Position numbers and translations under genes: made by a program
Notes under the pieces: generated by a model
What the model saw: the letters and a program-made list of their open reading frames with translations, nothing else
Database searches by the model: none
What the model was told of the DNA's origin: nothing
Part shown: positions 34,803 to 48,615 of the stretch, one piece after another
Position numbering within the stretch: position 1 is the stretch's first letter
How the letters are laid out: each line of letters starts with the position of its first letter
Assembly: GCF_000524195.1 (NCBI RefSeq)
Contig: NW_020170410.1
Span: 500,204 to 564,203 of the forward strand
From: Echinococcus granulosus
Taxonomy: Eukaryota > Platyhelminthes > Cestoda > Cyclophyllidea > Taeniidae
Reading direction: 5' to 3'
Length of the DNA: 64,000 nucleotides

Positions 34803-35815
34803 GGTATTTCGATCCTTTGATTGTTTGTTAAACTCTTTGTTATGGTCACGCGCAGGTACCGAGGGCCTTGGCTATTGTACTTCCGCCCAGTGGCACGGCC
34901 TCCAGGCCACTCCACACGCCCCACAGCCCAATAATGCATATTTTGCCTTGGTATCATGCTCTCTTTAGTATTCAGGGAATTTTCAAAGCTTCACCTTGGT
35001 GGCAGTAAAGAGCGAATCCGATGCTAAAAGATAGCAAATATGATTTCTATTACTGAATTTGCAACATTAACCTAATGGAAGAAGGCCATACGCCGCGGTT
35101 AAGAAAATCTTTTACGACTCCTACCAACGTCTGCCTTTAAAACTGCGCCCACCGCATGTCTCAAAGGAAAGCCATTAGCAAATCAGGCTACACTGTCCAT
35201 AAAACATCTGGATAGTTCGTTATAGAGTTATCAACCGTACCCGGATGACGATTTCATTATACCTTCTTCATCTCTCTACTAGCTGATGGGGACCCAAGCG
35301 GATATGTCCGGGCAGGAATGAAGCGGGAACAAAGCTGTAAGGAGGATTAGACGTGGAAACTTGCTCCCACAAAACAATTTTGAACACCGTCCTTTATTAA
35401 ATGGGTGTTTTTAGGCCAGTGTTCTTACCACTAGCTATGGACCTACGTGCTAGCAATCAAATTCCCCCTTCTATTAATAGAGTTCCCAAACAAAATAAAT
35501 TTTAGGTTTAGTGGAATTTCTTAGAGGAACCTTTGACGCAACAGTCCGATATCTTCTCAGCTGCATACAAATTCGATGACTGGCGTGGTTGGTTTGCAAG
35601 TGTTTTCCTTATAGCACCGACTGTGTTGGTGACCATGTTTAGTGCCAGGGAGGATGTCCTAAAGATGGTGGCTATGTAATACTCTGACTGCATGTTTAAC
35701 TCTGTATTTTGATGATGAGGGCAATAAAATGTATAGCTATTATGATTCCGCTGGGCGGTATGTCCTCCTGTCCCCGCCGATAGCCACACGGCTTACTCTA
35801 CGAAACCCCACAACT
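34803..35815 (+). mobile_element. Full-size TRIM, forward orientation, 3' LTR shortened
   Basis: 5' LTR starts in tatttcgatcctttgattgt and holds attgtacttccgcccagtgg; then ccttggtggcagtaaagagc (primer-binding position). Interior includes cttcatctctctactagctg, ttttaggccagtgttcttac and cgatgactggcgtggttggt. The 3' LTR (from about 35,670) loses similarity after about 35,815. Confidence 0.75.
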
Positions 35816-36456
35816 TTTGTTTCAATGACTTGTCCACTTGGCACCTGTGATGGACAGTTACCCAGATTTTAAGTTTCCGAAAATAAATTTTAATTTTGTT
35901 AGAGGGTTGCTTTATGCTGGACTTATCCGCGAAAGTAGCTAGTTATGCTTCTTGAATTAGAGGCTTACCTTGCAACTACGATGGCTAAACATTTTGCAAT
36001 ATCGAGGGTGTATTTAAATTTTTAGGTTATGATTAATGGACGCACCCACAAAAAGGGGACACTTTAAATGATTTTATCATTTCTAGCCATTAAATGGCAA
36101 AAAATGCGTCTATTAGATGCAAGTCTGACGCAGATGCTTATTCAGACACGTTGTCCTACAAATCAGTGACGCGGTTAAATCTCCTGAAGGAACGGATTTT
36201 GCATACAGAGAGCCAAAAAATTTTCTTGAAGCTGACCTTTATTGCCATTTCTGAAGGGCAGGATACCCCAAAATATTACTGCACTCCTTCATGCGGGAAG
36301 GCGACGGGGCCTTTTTAACAGCCTAATGTGATTAACAAAACGATTTAAAGGAGAGGTCAAGCTTGTCAGGTGATTAAGCAGTACCTGTTTGGTTTATTGC
36401 ATCAACTGCGACAAAGTTTCAGTAAAGACGTAAAGCACTACTTTTACCGCGACTTA

Positions 36457-37500
36457 TGCAAACTAAGGTTTGCAGCTTTTAACAAAAAAATTTTAAAAAT
36501 AAAGTTTCGTAATTGTACTTCCTCTGGGCGGCACTACTTCCAACTCTTGCCAGTAGCCCTCCAGGCCTCCTGTACGTCGGCAGTACATATTTCGCCATAT
36601 TATTATGACTTCTCTCGTATTCAAACAAGGCTCGGTTTGCCACATTGATGGCAGCAGAAAGCAAACCCGATCCCAAGGGACAGCTTCTCTTATTTCTATT
36701 ACTGAGTGATATACCTATGATGACTTGTAGCAGGAGCGTTGAAAACGATAACTAGCCACGGAAACCACTAAAGTTTTTGTTCAGCAGGGCTACTGTCAAT
36801 AACTAAAGCGACACCGGCCTTGAAGCGTCCAAAAATTTAGTTACGAAGCCCCTTACGGTACCTACAAGAAGATGTCAATACGATGAATAGGGGATATTTC
36901 CTCCACCTCTCTGCTAGCTGAAGAAAACCCAAGTAGATAGGGTAAAGAGAGAGGTAGATAATAATCAATGTGGCAGGGAGAAACTAGACACGAACTTTTA
37001 TCTGCAAGGTACCATTTTAAGCATCCCCCCTTGTAAAAGGGCTCTGGTCTTAGGCCAGTGTTCTTACGATTAGTGATAAAACAAAAGATGATCAGCAGGT
37101 TCCTCTCCCTCAGTGCAGTTTATAAACAGGTTGGAAGTCTATATCCAGTGGAACTGCCTAGAGGATCAATGCCGGTGAAGATATTTTGCTACTTGAATGC
37201 AAATTCGATGACTAGAGCAGTCAGTTTGTTTTGTTCTTCTCAGAGCACCATCTACGTTGCAATGGAAAACAAAGGAGATTGACCAAGGGAAGTCCCGTGA
37301 ACAGTGCTTATAGAAAGTGAGTCATTTCTGATACTTTTATTTTTTGTTTAGGTCGGCGTTTTAGCAACGTGGGCACTGTCTAATTAACCTGGCCTTCGGG
37401 CTATGGGAGTAGTATCTCAGGTCTCTGCACATTGTCAATGCATTTTCTGTCCTAATGTTATAAATTTTTTCAACTACAGAAAAGAAGCATCTGTCGTGTA
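36457..37500 (+). mobile_element. Full-size TRIM, forward orientation
   Basis: 5' LTR holds attgtacttcctctgggcgg, cctcctgtacgtcggcagta and catatttcgccatattatta; then cacattgatggcagcagaaa. Interior: cctccacctctctgctagct, tcttaggccagtgttcttac. 3' LTR from about 37,330 to 37,500 (cctggccttcgggctatggg). It begins 640 bp after the preceding copy. Several 65-92 aa ORFs inside it are accidental. Confidence 0.75.
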
Positions 37501-38929
37501 ATCTAGAATTCCATTATTGTGTGAAGATGAACCAAAAATCACTAGCTTCATGTACCTCCAGTACTTCAATGCAGCACATAATTTTACACTGCGCTGTTAA
37601 CACCCACGGTAATCGCCCAGTCATAAATCTGTCAAACCTACTTTTAAAGAGTGAATTGCACAAATTCATTTTACACTTCAAACGATGAATTCTTGCCAAA
37701 AATTACAAGCGTTTCTTAATTTTGGCTTTATAAATAGCTTTTTCCTGGACTTAAAACGCGTCATGCCACTAGAATCCATATGTACTTTTTAGGTGCTTTA
37801 GTTATGATGTAGTTATTCCGATTAGAGAAACCGTGTGTTTGTAAATTTGTCATTTTTCTCAAGAAGATTCGCTTATTAAAAGGTTATAAGAAAATTTGCT
37901 TCCGTCCTGGTTTTTTAATTTAAACCATTAAAGGCAACCCATAATGAAATTACACCGATTTTTATTTGCAAGCAACATGAATGAGACTCTAACGCTATTT
38001 CATGAATTCACCATAAGTTCGTAATAACTTCCGATAAAATCTGCTTAACCTGGCAAAAAAACAGATTTGGCAGACCATAGCACTTTTTGGTTTGAAAATG
38101 TTCTGCCCGAAGATACCCAAATGCTCTGCAATGATACACTTTCTAGTTCAAAAAAGGCTTAGTTCGCATCCGGAAACAATTAAATATTAGGTCATATTTT
38201 ATCCACATAGTTGCAAAAGCCCCCATCCTTCACATGGAACAGGTAGGTATCATATAAACTGTTAGAAATCTCACCCTGATCAAGAAAACTTTTACATCTT
38301 ATTGACACAAGTCACGGGCATCTATCGAATCGCCATCAACTCTGATGAAAACTGGCCTTGTAAATTCATCCGTCTTTTTTAATACATACAATAATATCAT
38401 CCCACCACTTTACTGTAAGGTTTGGAAATGGTGCGCCTTAGTTTGGCAGCAAAAATTCTTGACCAGTTTCTTCTTGCTTGTAACTTCTAGTACTTCCAGT
38501 TCATTGGCTAGAATTTAACCACGATTATTGAAAGGAAATTTACAACGCTAATCAAAGTTCCTCAGTTTGATTTGTACTTTGAAGCACGATTTTGTGTGCT
38601 ACTTGTAGCCAATTATCTTAGGAATGCTAAATTAAATGTGTTTGGAAAATAGCTGAGAGGATTTTGAATTAGGCCTTAGGTAATATTTTATTCTGTATTT
38701 GCTTTCTTTTCACGTGAGCTTGTCTAAATTATAGAGTGATGTGCAGCTGAAGCGCTCATTTTTTTCACCGTTTACTCCTCTTTTGTCTCTGCACATTATT
38801 TAAGCTATCATTTAAAATCCCTGCTTTATCTTAAAGGATTTTCTAATCTCGACAACATCCAATATCTTTTTAACATAACAGAAATTATAACATTATTCTC
38901 TCTTAAAGGTTCACGAAATTATTTCTCAT
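37501..38929. other. Intergenic, no gene seen
   Basis: AT-rich sequence without recognised coding or repeat content, between two TRIM copies. Confidence 0.4.
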
Positions 38930-39415
38930 TTATTTTACTAAACAAAAGGGGGAAAGATCCTATAATATTAGGATAGAAATTTGTATTATTGACGTACAGA
39001 AGGGGTAAGGGTCTACTCGCATGGTCATGGGGGTATTCCACTCAGAGAGAGAACAATCAGGAAGCGTTAGGTGCCCGCGTCATAAAAACTTGAGAGATAA
39101 GCAAACTATCAAAATAATATATAGCCCCTTTTCTTTGAAGAGATATCACCGGCACTGCCCATAGTCAAACGTAGTCGGTTCAGTAAGAATAACACCCACA
39201 AACCAACCGCGCTAGTCATCAAACTTGCATGCAAGTTGGAAGACGGATGAGTGCAACGTCACTGGATCTAAAGTTACTTCCTGGTCTAACACTGCATTAG
39301 GGAAGGGAATGGGGTGATCATCTCGTATGTCCATCAATGGTTGTATGAACTTTGGACTAAAAGCAGAACCATTTAACAAAGGACGGCTTTAAAATAGTTT
39401 CATAAGGATAATCAA
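38930..39415 (-). mobile_element. Truncated TRIM: 3' LTR and part of interior, reverse
   Basis: LTR about 38,930-39,122 (gacgtacagaaggggtaagg), then tagccccttttctttg (reverse of the purine tract) and interior with acaaaccaaccgcgctagtc. Similarity is lost near 39,415 and no second LTR follows. Confidence 0.65.
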
Positions 39416-40178
39416 AGTGTTAAGTATGATTTTTTATTTAATGACGACATTGTGATAATGCGCTTGTGGCCGAGGTAGAATATCCAGTTGAAAATTAAGC
39501 CACTCAACAAATAGACTCCTTGTTTACTGTACACTGTATTTTTCAGCGTTGGTGTTAGGCAAAGTAATAAGTTGTAAGACCGTATAAATGGAAACCTGAT
39601 AGTATCTGTGATAATGTCTCAAAAAGCTTAGAAGACTACAGCTGCAACTATCGTAGTAGACTTTGGTTTTTCAATTTTATAAAGTCAAAACCTGTTTCCT
39701 TATGCCATAATGGAATGATCCCAGCTTAAAGTTCACTAGAACTGACTACCTTTTAACTTCCTGGTCGGATAAAAATAATAAAAATAATTAAAACCGAGCG
39801 TCACTGACGTTGTTAAACAAAGTGCCCTAGAGTATGAGTAATGCGTAGGACTGTTGTCCAGTTTATGCCCATAAGTACCTCATGCCAACTATCCTCACTG
39901 TAAACCATTACAGTTGATTTAAAATGTTTTGTGGTTCGTGATGTAGGCAGAGACTTTATGCCCTTTTCTACTTACGAAACAGCACTAATTATGTCAGAAA
40001 TTAAATGCACAAATCAAATTAGACTATACTCTAAAGTCACAAAGTGCAGACACAAGATTTAATCCCTAATTTGTTAAAAACTTAATATTTTGAAGGTCTT
40101 ATTATAATAAAATTCATCGGCTGCACTATTTACTTTGACGGAAAGATCAACTGATAAAAGTTTGGACTAAGAGCTTCT

Positions 40179-41211
40179 TGTGGCGCAGTGAGTCTTTCCT
40201 GTAGACGAAGGAAGATATAATACCATAGCAGAAAATATATCGCCGAAGTGCCATAGATTTTGTTACTACCTTAATGTCTCGGAAGCCACACCATCCAGTG
40301 GAAGTACATTTACGAAACCTGAAGTACTCGAGAAACCAAAGCTAAAGTCAATCGAAGTATTGCTTAGACCCTTCCTTGTTTTAAGCGTCATCCTCCTAAT
40401 CGAGCGCTCCCAGCCGTCAACCTCCCTCATCATTCACCACAACCTAGTCGGCGCTATTGGAAAACCACCCACGAACAAACCACGCTAGTGATCGGTTTTA
40501 CGTGCAGCTGAGAAGATACCTGGCCGCGACGTCACTTATTCCTTGTGACAATTTTACTGAATCTGAAGTTTTGCCTTCTTTTGGAACTATATTGGGAGAA
40601 GGAGAATGTGCATTTTAACTCAAATGGCCAGGGTTGGTCGTAAAAAGAGCTATTTAATAAAGAATGGTTAAACTGCTTCCTGGAGATAGGTTTTCAAGGC
40701 TATTCATCCTTACCACTGTGGTTTCAATTTAGTGCCCCCCCGCCACATCGGCCCGAGTTCTACCCAGCTAACAGAGAAGTAAAAAGGGTTTTGCGTTTTC
40801 ACTTAATTGACTTTTTTATACATTTTTGCAGATAGCTCTGTACGAAACTTTTGGAACGGTCTACGGCTAATGGTGCTTCAGGTACTAGAAGCTTTCCTAT
40901 AAAACAAGGGACTGAGGCGGTTGCTAAACCCTGATTTCATCTTCAAACCTTCCGTTGGGAATCGCCACATTAAGGTTTAGCATTCAGCAGTTGAAATCAG
41001 AGCAGAAGTCATTTAGGATCAGATTTGCTTTCCCATGCCTCCAACATAGTTCCACCTACCATTCCTGAATTTGAAAAGAATACATAATTCCAGGGCAGAA
41101 TATGTACTACAGAAATACAGAAGGGCTAGGATGATACCAGCGTGCAGTGGTGGAACCTTTATTGCCTGCGATTCGACAAAGAGTAGTCAAACAAATACAT
41201 AAAGTACTACA
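40179..41211 (-). mobile_element. Full-size TRIM, reverse orientation
   Basis: 1,033 bp from TGTGGC to GTACTACA. LTRs about 40,179-40,372 and 41,030-41,211. Interior: ctcccagccgtcaacctccc, gaacaaaccacgctagtgat, tttactgaatctgaagtttt. No ORF. Confidence 0.8.
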
Positions 41212-43546
41212 CAATGATCTACAATGTAGATTTAACGCTACCCATTAAAGTCTTCTGTGCTCTGGAAGCTTGAAATTAAACGCTAACCTATGCCCTGTCA
41301 GTGGGTGATAATGACTATTACAAAACTAGATAGATCTATTGTCTTGATTACTTATATTTTTACACAGCAAGTACTGATGAAGCTGTTCTACGTCTACTTG
41401 CTTGCAGTCCGAAAATGGACTGTAAAATCTGAATACACCAGGGTGAAGACAAGAAGACAAAAAATGGCAGAATATGAAAAATTATCACTCAATCTCGAAT
41501 TCTATTTGATCAAGTTTTAGTGAAAGATGAAAGAAAGTATCTGGAGATTTAACTACAATAATCGTGAATATAAATTTTGGGCATCAAATCCCAATCTGAC
41601 TGGAAAAAATACAAAATTATTTTGCAAAGGCAGACGATTAAAGTGTTGAGGTGGGATGTAATTATGAACCCGTCACTTTGCACTAGTCTAGTAATAACAA
41701 CACCTTTTGTGAAAGAAGTGTCGACCAACACAGTTAACAAGCCAAAATTATTGCAGGTTATTTGCGAATTTCGCAAATCAGCAGTTTGGCATCTTTGTTT
41801 GGATTTGTAATTTTATCCGATAGTCGTAATCTGTCTCACAGTAAGTCTTCTAACAGTAGTCCTAGGTTATATCAACAAGGAAATCTCCTAGTAATTTGTG
41901 AGGAAGGCAGAAGAGAAGAAATAGAACTTTGTTACATAAGGCTTTTAATTAGCTTAGTTTTGTTCTCTTGTTTATTGAGAGAATTGTCACTTTAAATTAA
42001 TAATGACTGCAAAGGCTAGAGATTGCATTAAAGAGAATGAGCATTTCACGTACTCTTCAGGTGACAGAAGGTGAACAAATAGTGAAAATTATCTTCGCTA
42101 ATAAGTATGCTTAATCTAAGATTAGCACTGGCGGGAAAGTCACATCTATAGGAATAAAAATAGGATTTGTCTACCCTCAGATTAATGACAACCTCGAGTT
42201 CAGTAGTAGTTGGTGAATCGGAGCCGTAAGAGTTGAGATAGACTGCTAAACGTTAATCATCCAAAATTTGGTTCAGTATCACAAGGAATAAGGCACTTTT
42301 GTTTCATACTACGACTATATGCGAAAGTGGTATTTTGTAAACTCCGGAATTATACAAAACATAACTATGATTCAGCATACTACTCAGAATGGTTCTAAGT
42401 GAAATGAGTGGCACACTTTAAAGTCCTCAACACCTTGCCACTTTAAAAGTTATTATTTAAATAACCATTGGATTGAATTTCTGTAACTGTGAGAATCTTA
42501 AACAGTCAATTACATTCATTATGTGTTTTTGTGCCACTCAAAGTAAGCCTATCCCCTTAGGCACTAGACCAATATAAGTAAATACTCATCAATGCGGGTT
42601 TGGTCAATAAAACCAGGGGATTTATTAATAATTAACGCTGTGTACAATAATAAGGAAATTAGGTTTATGGGAGTCTATCATAATAACCGGGTAGATTTGT
42701 GTCTTGAAAGTGGCATGCAGGAGATGCATGTTTTGACCAGAACTGCATTAGGGAACTGCACATTTATTTGCACGCCTAGAGGTTCTTGTACAAAAAGACG
42801 AGATTTAATAAAACGTTTCACTTGTCTGGTTGGTGAGTGAGAGGTTTGGACTGTAGCAGGAAAAACTAGGCATATGATTATATTTGCTCCTCATCTCTCG
42901 CCTGACTGAATGAAAATTACGTACTTCCAAGCAACTTATTTGCAAAAAATATGCTGAAAAAGTAGTATTACCCAAAAAACTTACAGCTCAGCGATACTTC
43001 AAAAGGACATGGAGATTGAAAGATAAATCCCTTATTTGTTTATTTTTATTTACTGTTACCTGCATTTTAAACTGAAAATATTATCCCACTTGAAAAGCGT
43101 CTAAAATGCCTTGGTATGACCGCTGGTGCTGTGCTCCCTTGCTGTCTATAAATTTTTTTCAATCCCGTGCATGTTATCACTTTAAATACATCTGCAACAT
43201 TGTAGAATAATAAGTATCCACATTACTTTTTACAAGCTCAGGAAATTTGGTATCTCACATTTACCCATATGATGCATGTGTAGATAGGCCTCCATATAGG
43301 TACTTCATCACTTCATATCTTTAAAGAGAGAATGGTGCGTAGCTTAATGAATAATTTATTTTACAGAGATGCGTTGTAGTGACAAATACTACAGAGAAGT
43401 TAAGGACTTTTTTGCTCTGGTAAAGATTAGTCTATCCGCAACCTCTGTAAACCAAAAGATGAATTATGAAAAAATATGTAGCTTAGAAGTGTATTTTTAA
43501 CCATGCGAATCCACTTTTGGTTTACCAGTTAGATGCCGGCATGTAT
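41212..43546. other. Intergenic, one unproven ORF
   Basis: An 82-aa ORF at 42,592-42,840 (plus; includes KPGDLLIINAVYNNKEIRFM) has a fairly protein-like composition, but I found no convincing splice sites or family, so it is not called. Several overlapping 75-77 aa ORFs at 41,549-41,995 look accidental. Confidence 0.35.
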
Positions 43547-43727
43547 TGTAGCCCCCCAAGACTTTCCTAGCACTGTGACAGAAACTGTATTGCAAAGGTA
43601 CGAAAGGACTAACAGACTATTGCATGACCTGGAGGCCATTCCGCCCATCGGAAATACTAGGGCGGAGCTTAAGGAGTCCGAGAAGCCGAAACTAAAGGTT
43701 GAACAAATTATCTAGTTTTTTGTAACA
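43547..43727 (-). mobile_element. Solo TRIM LTR, reverse orientation
   Basis: It starts TGTAGCCCCCCAAGACTTTC and ends near TTTGTAACA. Core: gcatgacctggaggccattc, gcccatcggaaatactaggg, cggagcttaaggagtccgag. The 60-aa ORF overlapping it is accidental. Confidence 0.75.
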
Positions 43728-44384
43728 TACTCCGAAACCATTCACAAAATATTAGTACAGTCTCCTTCATTAAAAGATGTTTTAAATTTTAAAATAAAGA
43801 AATTGCTTCCTGCGTAGGTTCAGGGGAAGTAGGGTTGAATGGTTTTTCATTTAAGTGTACTTTGGGCTTTTGTGAATTTCTAAGTTTCAAATTCTACTTT
43901 AAAAGCACTCGACATGCATAAATTTACAAGATCATGAAAAGCAACCCTTTCCTAAAAAGTTGGTGTTCAGAAATAGACTTTAAATTTTTGGAACAAGTCT
44001 ATAAACAACTTCCTCTCATTTACGAGATGGGATATCTCTAACAAGCTCGATGGTCTTGTAAACTGTTTTTTTAGAAGGAAGATTTGTAAATACTTCTGAA
44101 GATACACCGATACTTTTCTTTCTGGACGAAATCAGTGGGGTTATTTTTTCCAAAAGGGGTGTCTGACTTGCTTGCGTGAATAAAAGCAAGGTAACTAAAA
44201 GTACCTAAATAAAACACTTTTTCAAATTAAGTGTAGAGCCAATATCTTTAAACAAAGTGTCCTATACTATGGTTGATTAAAATTTTATTAAAGTTGTGTC
44301 AATACGATTAGGCCAATCCATTTTTCCTTTCCCGCTTTGTGTAAGTGGGAAAAAAATGGACAGTTAATGCACCTCTTCATAACC

Positions 44385-45373
44385 GGAGTACCTCAAGTCT
44401 TTCCTGAAAATTGAGGTGGAATATCGTTTGTCGACGTGCAGATGGGCTAGAGGTATGCTGGAGCGGATCAAAGGCTGCGCCGCACAGCAGAAGAACAAAT
44501 GGCAAAGCCCAAGTACCCACGTAACCAAGGCAAAGAGCTAAACAAAAAACCCAAATTTACACCCTTCCCTCCCTACTTTGAGCATTTTCACCCCTCTGAG
44601 TCGCCTCTCTCAGTATCATCAGTGCTGTAAGGAAAACATCCACGAGCCAACCACAAGAGTCAACGAATTGGTATTCAACTTAGAAGGCGCTTGATGGCAG
44701 CATCACTGATCCCTTTATTAATTTCACTAAATCAAGAGTTTCGTCCTGTTTAAGAAGTGTACTGCGGGAAATGGGAATGTTCTAGCTATCTCATACATCC
44801 ATTGCTAGTCGCAAGGATACTGAACTAACAGCAAAGCCATTGAATAAAGATGGGTGTTTATAACAGTTTCAGGCTTCGCGTTTGTTTCTTCTTGCCATGT
44901 TCTTACTTTCGCGCATATTTGATATACCTACCTGGGTTTTGTGCAGCCAATAGGGGATAGAGGAGGTATCCTGTGCTCACTTATTTGGCATCTTAAGATA
45001 GCCCATGGCTAGCATTGATTCACCTGTTGAAACATGAAACTAGGGTAGTTGCCAAAGCTTCGCCAAAGATTCTACCATTCGCAGCACACATCCCTCTTAG
45101 TCGCATTATGATTTAGCATTTAATAACAAAGATCGGAGTGGATATCCTCTAGGATCAAATTTGATTACCGCTGCCACAATTGCAGTACCTTAAGTCCTTT
45201 CTGAAGGCAAAGCAAGTCATAATACTAGAACAGAATAGGTATTATTTAAACCAGAAGGGCTAAAGCTACTGACATGACTCAGAAGCAGTGCTATACAGTG
45301 GATGTACAAAGGCAGAGCCTCTGGTGCTTGAGAATCCAAAACGAAGATTTAAACGAGCAATTAAATTACGGCA
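44385..45373 (-). mobile_element. Full-size TRIM, reverse orientation
   Basis: About 0.99 kb. First LTR (3' LTR) 44,385-44,568 (tcaagtctttcctgaaaatt, tttgtcgacgtgcagatggg); interior with ccacgagccaaccacaagag and tttcactaaatcaagagttt; second LTR about 45,185-45,373 (agtcctttctgaaggcaaag, aatactagaacagaataggt). Confidence 0.8.
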
Positions 45374-46664
45374 ATTCCATTCGAACACCTAAAAATCGCG
45401 ATAATTCTACATTTATTAGCAAATTTTAATATATTTTGCCTAATTTATGTTCGAAAGAGCAATTTTTTAATTTTAAGCTTGGCAATGAAAAGACCTATCA
45501 TTTTGCTCCTTCAATGAATTTACCACCTTATATGTACACTCCAATGTGTAGTTAATGCAAAATATTAGTTTTAGAAGCCAGGAAATGAACATTTTTGAAG
45601 TAAAGGATCTTTTTGCACTAAAACTTGCTTGGATGTTGAGAATCTGTTAGTATTCGGAAGCACATCTCGTGCAGAATTTTCTGTTTATGAATTTAATTGG
45701 ATAAGTCATTTGAGAACCTGCTTCTGTTCAAAATTCGAAGAAAGCCATTTTCCCACAAGTTATATTTTTAACCACTGTACACTTATCCTAACCTCGAAAT
45801 TGCCTCTCTTTTTGCTTTTTTGATGAAATTTTGACCTTAAACAATAAGGGCTTTTACTCTCCCACTGCTGTCGTATTTCCGCCACACAGGGGACAAAAGT
45901 CACATAACTATGATGCGGCAAGTAGTATCATTATCTCTTTGAAGATAGAATGCTCACAAAAATTAAGCTTTTTAAAATTCGACCAATCTGTACCTCTCAA
46001 TTTAACTCAAATGCAGGGCATTAAATCTCCAAAAGATGCCCTTAAGCGTTGGTACTTTTATTATCTTAGTTAAGATCTAGATTAAAAACAAATTATTTCT
46101 TTTGATTTTCCCTGTCTCCACTTTGTTAGACCGGAAGTCAATAATTAGGAACTGCCAAGACTCTTCTCCTTATGGCACTAGAAATTGTCTTTATGTATCC
46201 TAATAAATGTGGATTGCTACAGCGGAATTGGGATGTTATCAATGATAAAGTAACGACAAAAAAGTCGAATTTTTTTAGTATTCCTATATTAAGGCCCTCA
46301 TATCACTGCAAAAGCCTCACATTGACATGTCAACCAAAAAGTAATATTTATGAATGATTGAACAACTCTAAAGTAAGTGATCAAAGAAATTATTCTGAAA
46401 TTAAAGGTTCAACCTCTTTGAAACGCCATATCTAGATCATCGTTGGGGGGTCATCATCAAATGTTTCCGCAGTTGTGTGGAATTTTTAATGTTATGTAAA
46501 GAAATCGACTCCGATAACCGGTGGTTTTATTACCTTTACTTAAAGAAATTTTATGTTCTTATTCGGTGTGAGTTTGATTATTGTAGCCTCTTTGAATGCG
46601 TATGTCGCATCGAAATTATTGAGCGATACTTCTTCCATAAAATTAACGTAAATATAAATACTCA
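45374..46664. other. Intergenic, no gene seen
   Basis: AT-rich; ORFs of 61-80 aa on the plus strand show no domain or splice support. Confidence 0.4.
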
Positions 46665-47649
46665 TGTAGTATTTTAGTATTAGTTTAACCCTAAAGTTTT
46701 GCCTTGCGGGCACTTAAAAGTCGGTCATTGTACCTGCGCTAGGTGGTCTGGCCTCTGGGCCACGACAGTAGCCACTCAGCTATCTTGTACGTCGGCAATA
46801 CATTTTTATCATAGTATGACGACGCGACATTGGCAACGGCGGAGTGAGAACCCAATCCTAAAGAACAATCACATTAGTTGCTATTACTGAATGCCAAAAT
46901 TTAAAGTGGTGTAGATGGATGAATCTGTAATGATCTCTAACAAGAGCGCTGAAAATGATTAGTTCCTTCGGCATCTATTCCAGTCCCGTATTCTGTTGAA
47001 AAGCTATTAATAAGTGAAGCTGCACTAGCCTCTGCCGTTAACCACCTGAGAAACGTTCTCTACAGAACTGTCTATGGTACCGGCATGGGGGGCCAAAGAA
47101 GGAGGAGCTTCCAACCCCTTGCTAGCTGGACAGAATTTAGATAGATATTACTGGTCATAGCTAAGGCGAGGGCAAAGCAGCAAGGAAGCATGATCACAAA
47201 ACTTAATTCCCAAGACGCTTTTTTAAAACCCATCCTTTTTAAGTGACTTACCATCTAGGCCAGTGCTCTAGCAACCGGCAAAGGACATACGAGATAGCCA
47301 TCACATTCCCTGTTCTCTTAATCCAATTTTGCAACAGGACAGAACTTTGGATCCGGTAAAATGGCGAAGTGAGATCAAAGATGTTACCTTCAAATGCCTT
47401 CTCGTTTGTATGCAAATTTGATGGCTGGCGGTTGACCAGTGGGTGTTTTCCTTAGAACACCGTCTAAGTTGTGGTGGCCGAGGGTCACCATGGGGAGCGT
47501 CTGGGGTCGATGCGCAAAAGGCTATATAGTACGGTGCTGATTTAGTTAACACTTCATTTAGATTATGAGGACACCAAAGGCTGGGAATAGCTCCAGTAGC
47601 TCCCCACCCCTGCTGTACGTCGTCTTTAGAGAAGTCTCCGGGCGCAGCA
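46665..47649 (+). mobile_element. Full-size TRIM, forward orientation
   Basis: 985 bp from TGTAGT to GCAGCA. 5' LTR: gtcattgtacctgcgctagg, cttgtacgtcggcaatacat; then gacattggcaacggcggagt. Interior: cttgctagctggacagaatt, taggccagtgctctagcaac, gatggctggcggttgaccag. 3' LTR from about 47,525 is partly deleted. Confidence 0.8.
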
Positions 47650-48333
47650 CTTAGCCCCTTAGAAGTCTATTATGCAAGGAATGGTAAGCTGGTAATTGCT
47701 GGTGGCTTAATAGTTCAAAATCTGAATTTTGTTTAAAAAACGATTTGAGTAATGTTGCTTTATTCAAATTCATCAAAAATGAACACAGGTACTAGGAATT
47801 TCCTTAAGTTGTTTATTTCAAGACGCTTCAATGAGTTCTTACTCCTTTACTCATTCAGTGATAAATTATTCCTTACATTAAATTAGTTTTTTGTACTAAC
47901 GGAAAGCCCTCTTTGTTCTGCTTATAAAAATATCGTATTTCTGACAGTACTACTTCTGTCTATTTACTCAAAGAATCCAAAAGCATTTTCATCAAGGGTT
48001 AGTTTCACGCGCTTGGAGGATATCAAAATTTAGTTTATGAATTTCGGCCAGTTTAATGATTTACAAAAAATTCAAAAGAGTTATTTGAAATTTCTCCCAG
48101 GTTTTCTGTCCTTGAAATGCGTTAGTATATAAAAGAGGTGTAAAATTTTGTCTAGTTGATTAAAGGAAATAAGATTGCTTTATTTTAGGAAGCGACCTCG
48201 GTTATCATATAAGGTTCATTCTAAGTGGGTTGATTTAGGCTTTTTTTGCATCCAATCACCATTTTGGCATTCTAAAGCTACCTTGAAAGCCCCTCTGATC
48301 CACTTCTCATTATAACTATTTATGAAGTATGTT

Positions 48334-48356
48334 GATATATATATGTATGTATATGT
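48334..48356. repeat. Short AT/ATGT microsatellite
   Basis: A run of about 23 bases alternating AT dinucleotides and ATGT tetranucleotides. No functional meaning is implied. Confidence 0.7.
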
Positions 48357-48615
48357 GAATATTTATGATGAGAAGCAAACCAGATGGTCCTTTAAAGTAA
48401 ACTCATAAAACTGTGGCTTTAGAATGTCGTGAAGGTGACAGTAGACGACAATATATTCACAAATATCAAAATGTCCTCCACAGGAATAACTTTCTAATGT
48501 ACATCTTAAGTACTCACCAACTTAACAGCCCTATATTTTCCTTAACACGATTACATAGCAATCGCATCTCTTTGCAAAACTCTTCTAAACAGTGATAAAA
48601 CGATGCATGCTAAAA

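Noticed and set aside
42592..42840. 82-aa plus-strand ORF starting MRVWSIKPGDLLIINAVY
   Set aside because: Composition is plausible but there is no family, splice site or neighbour to support it.
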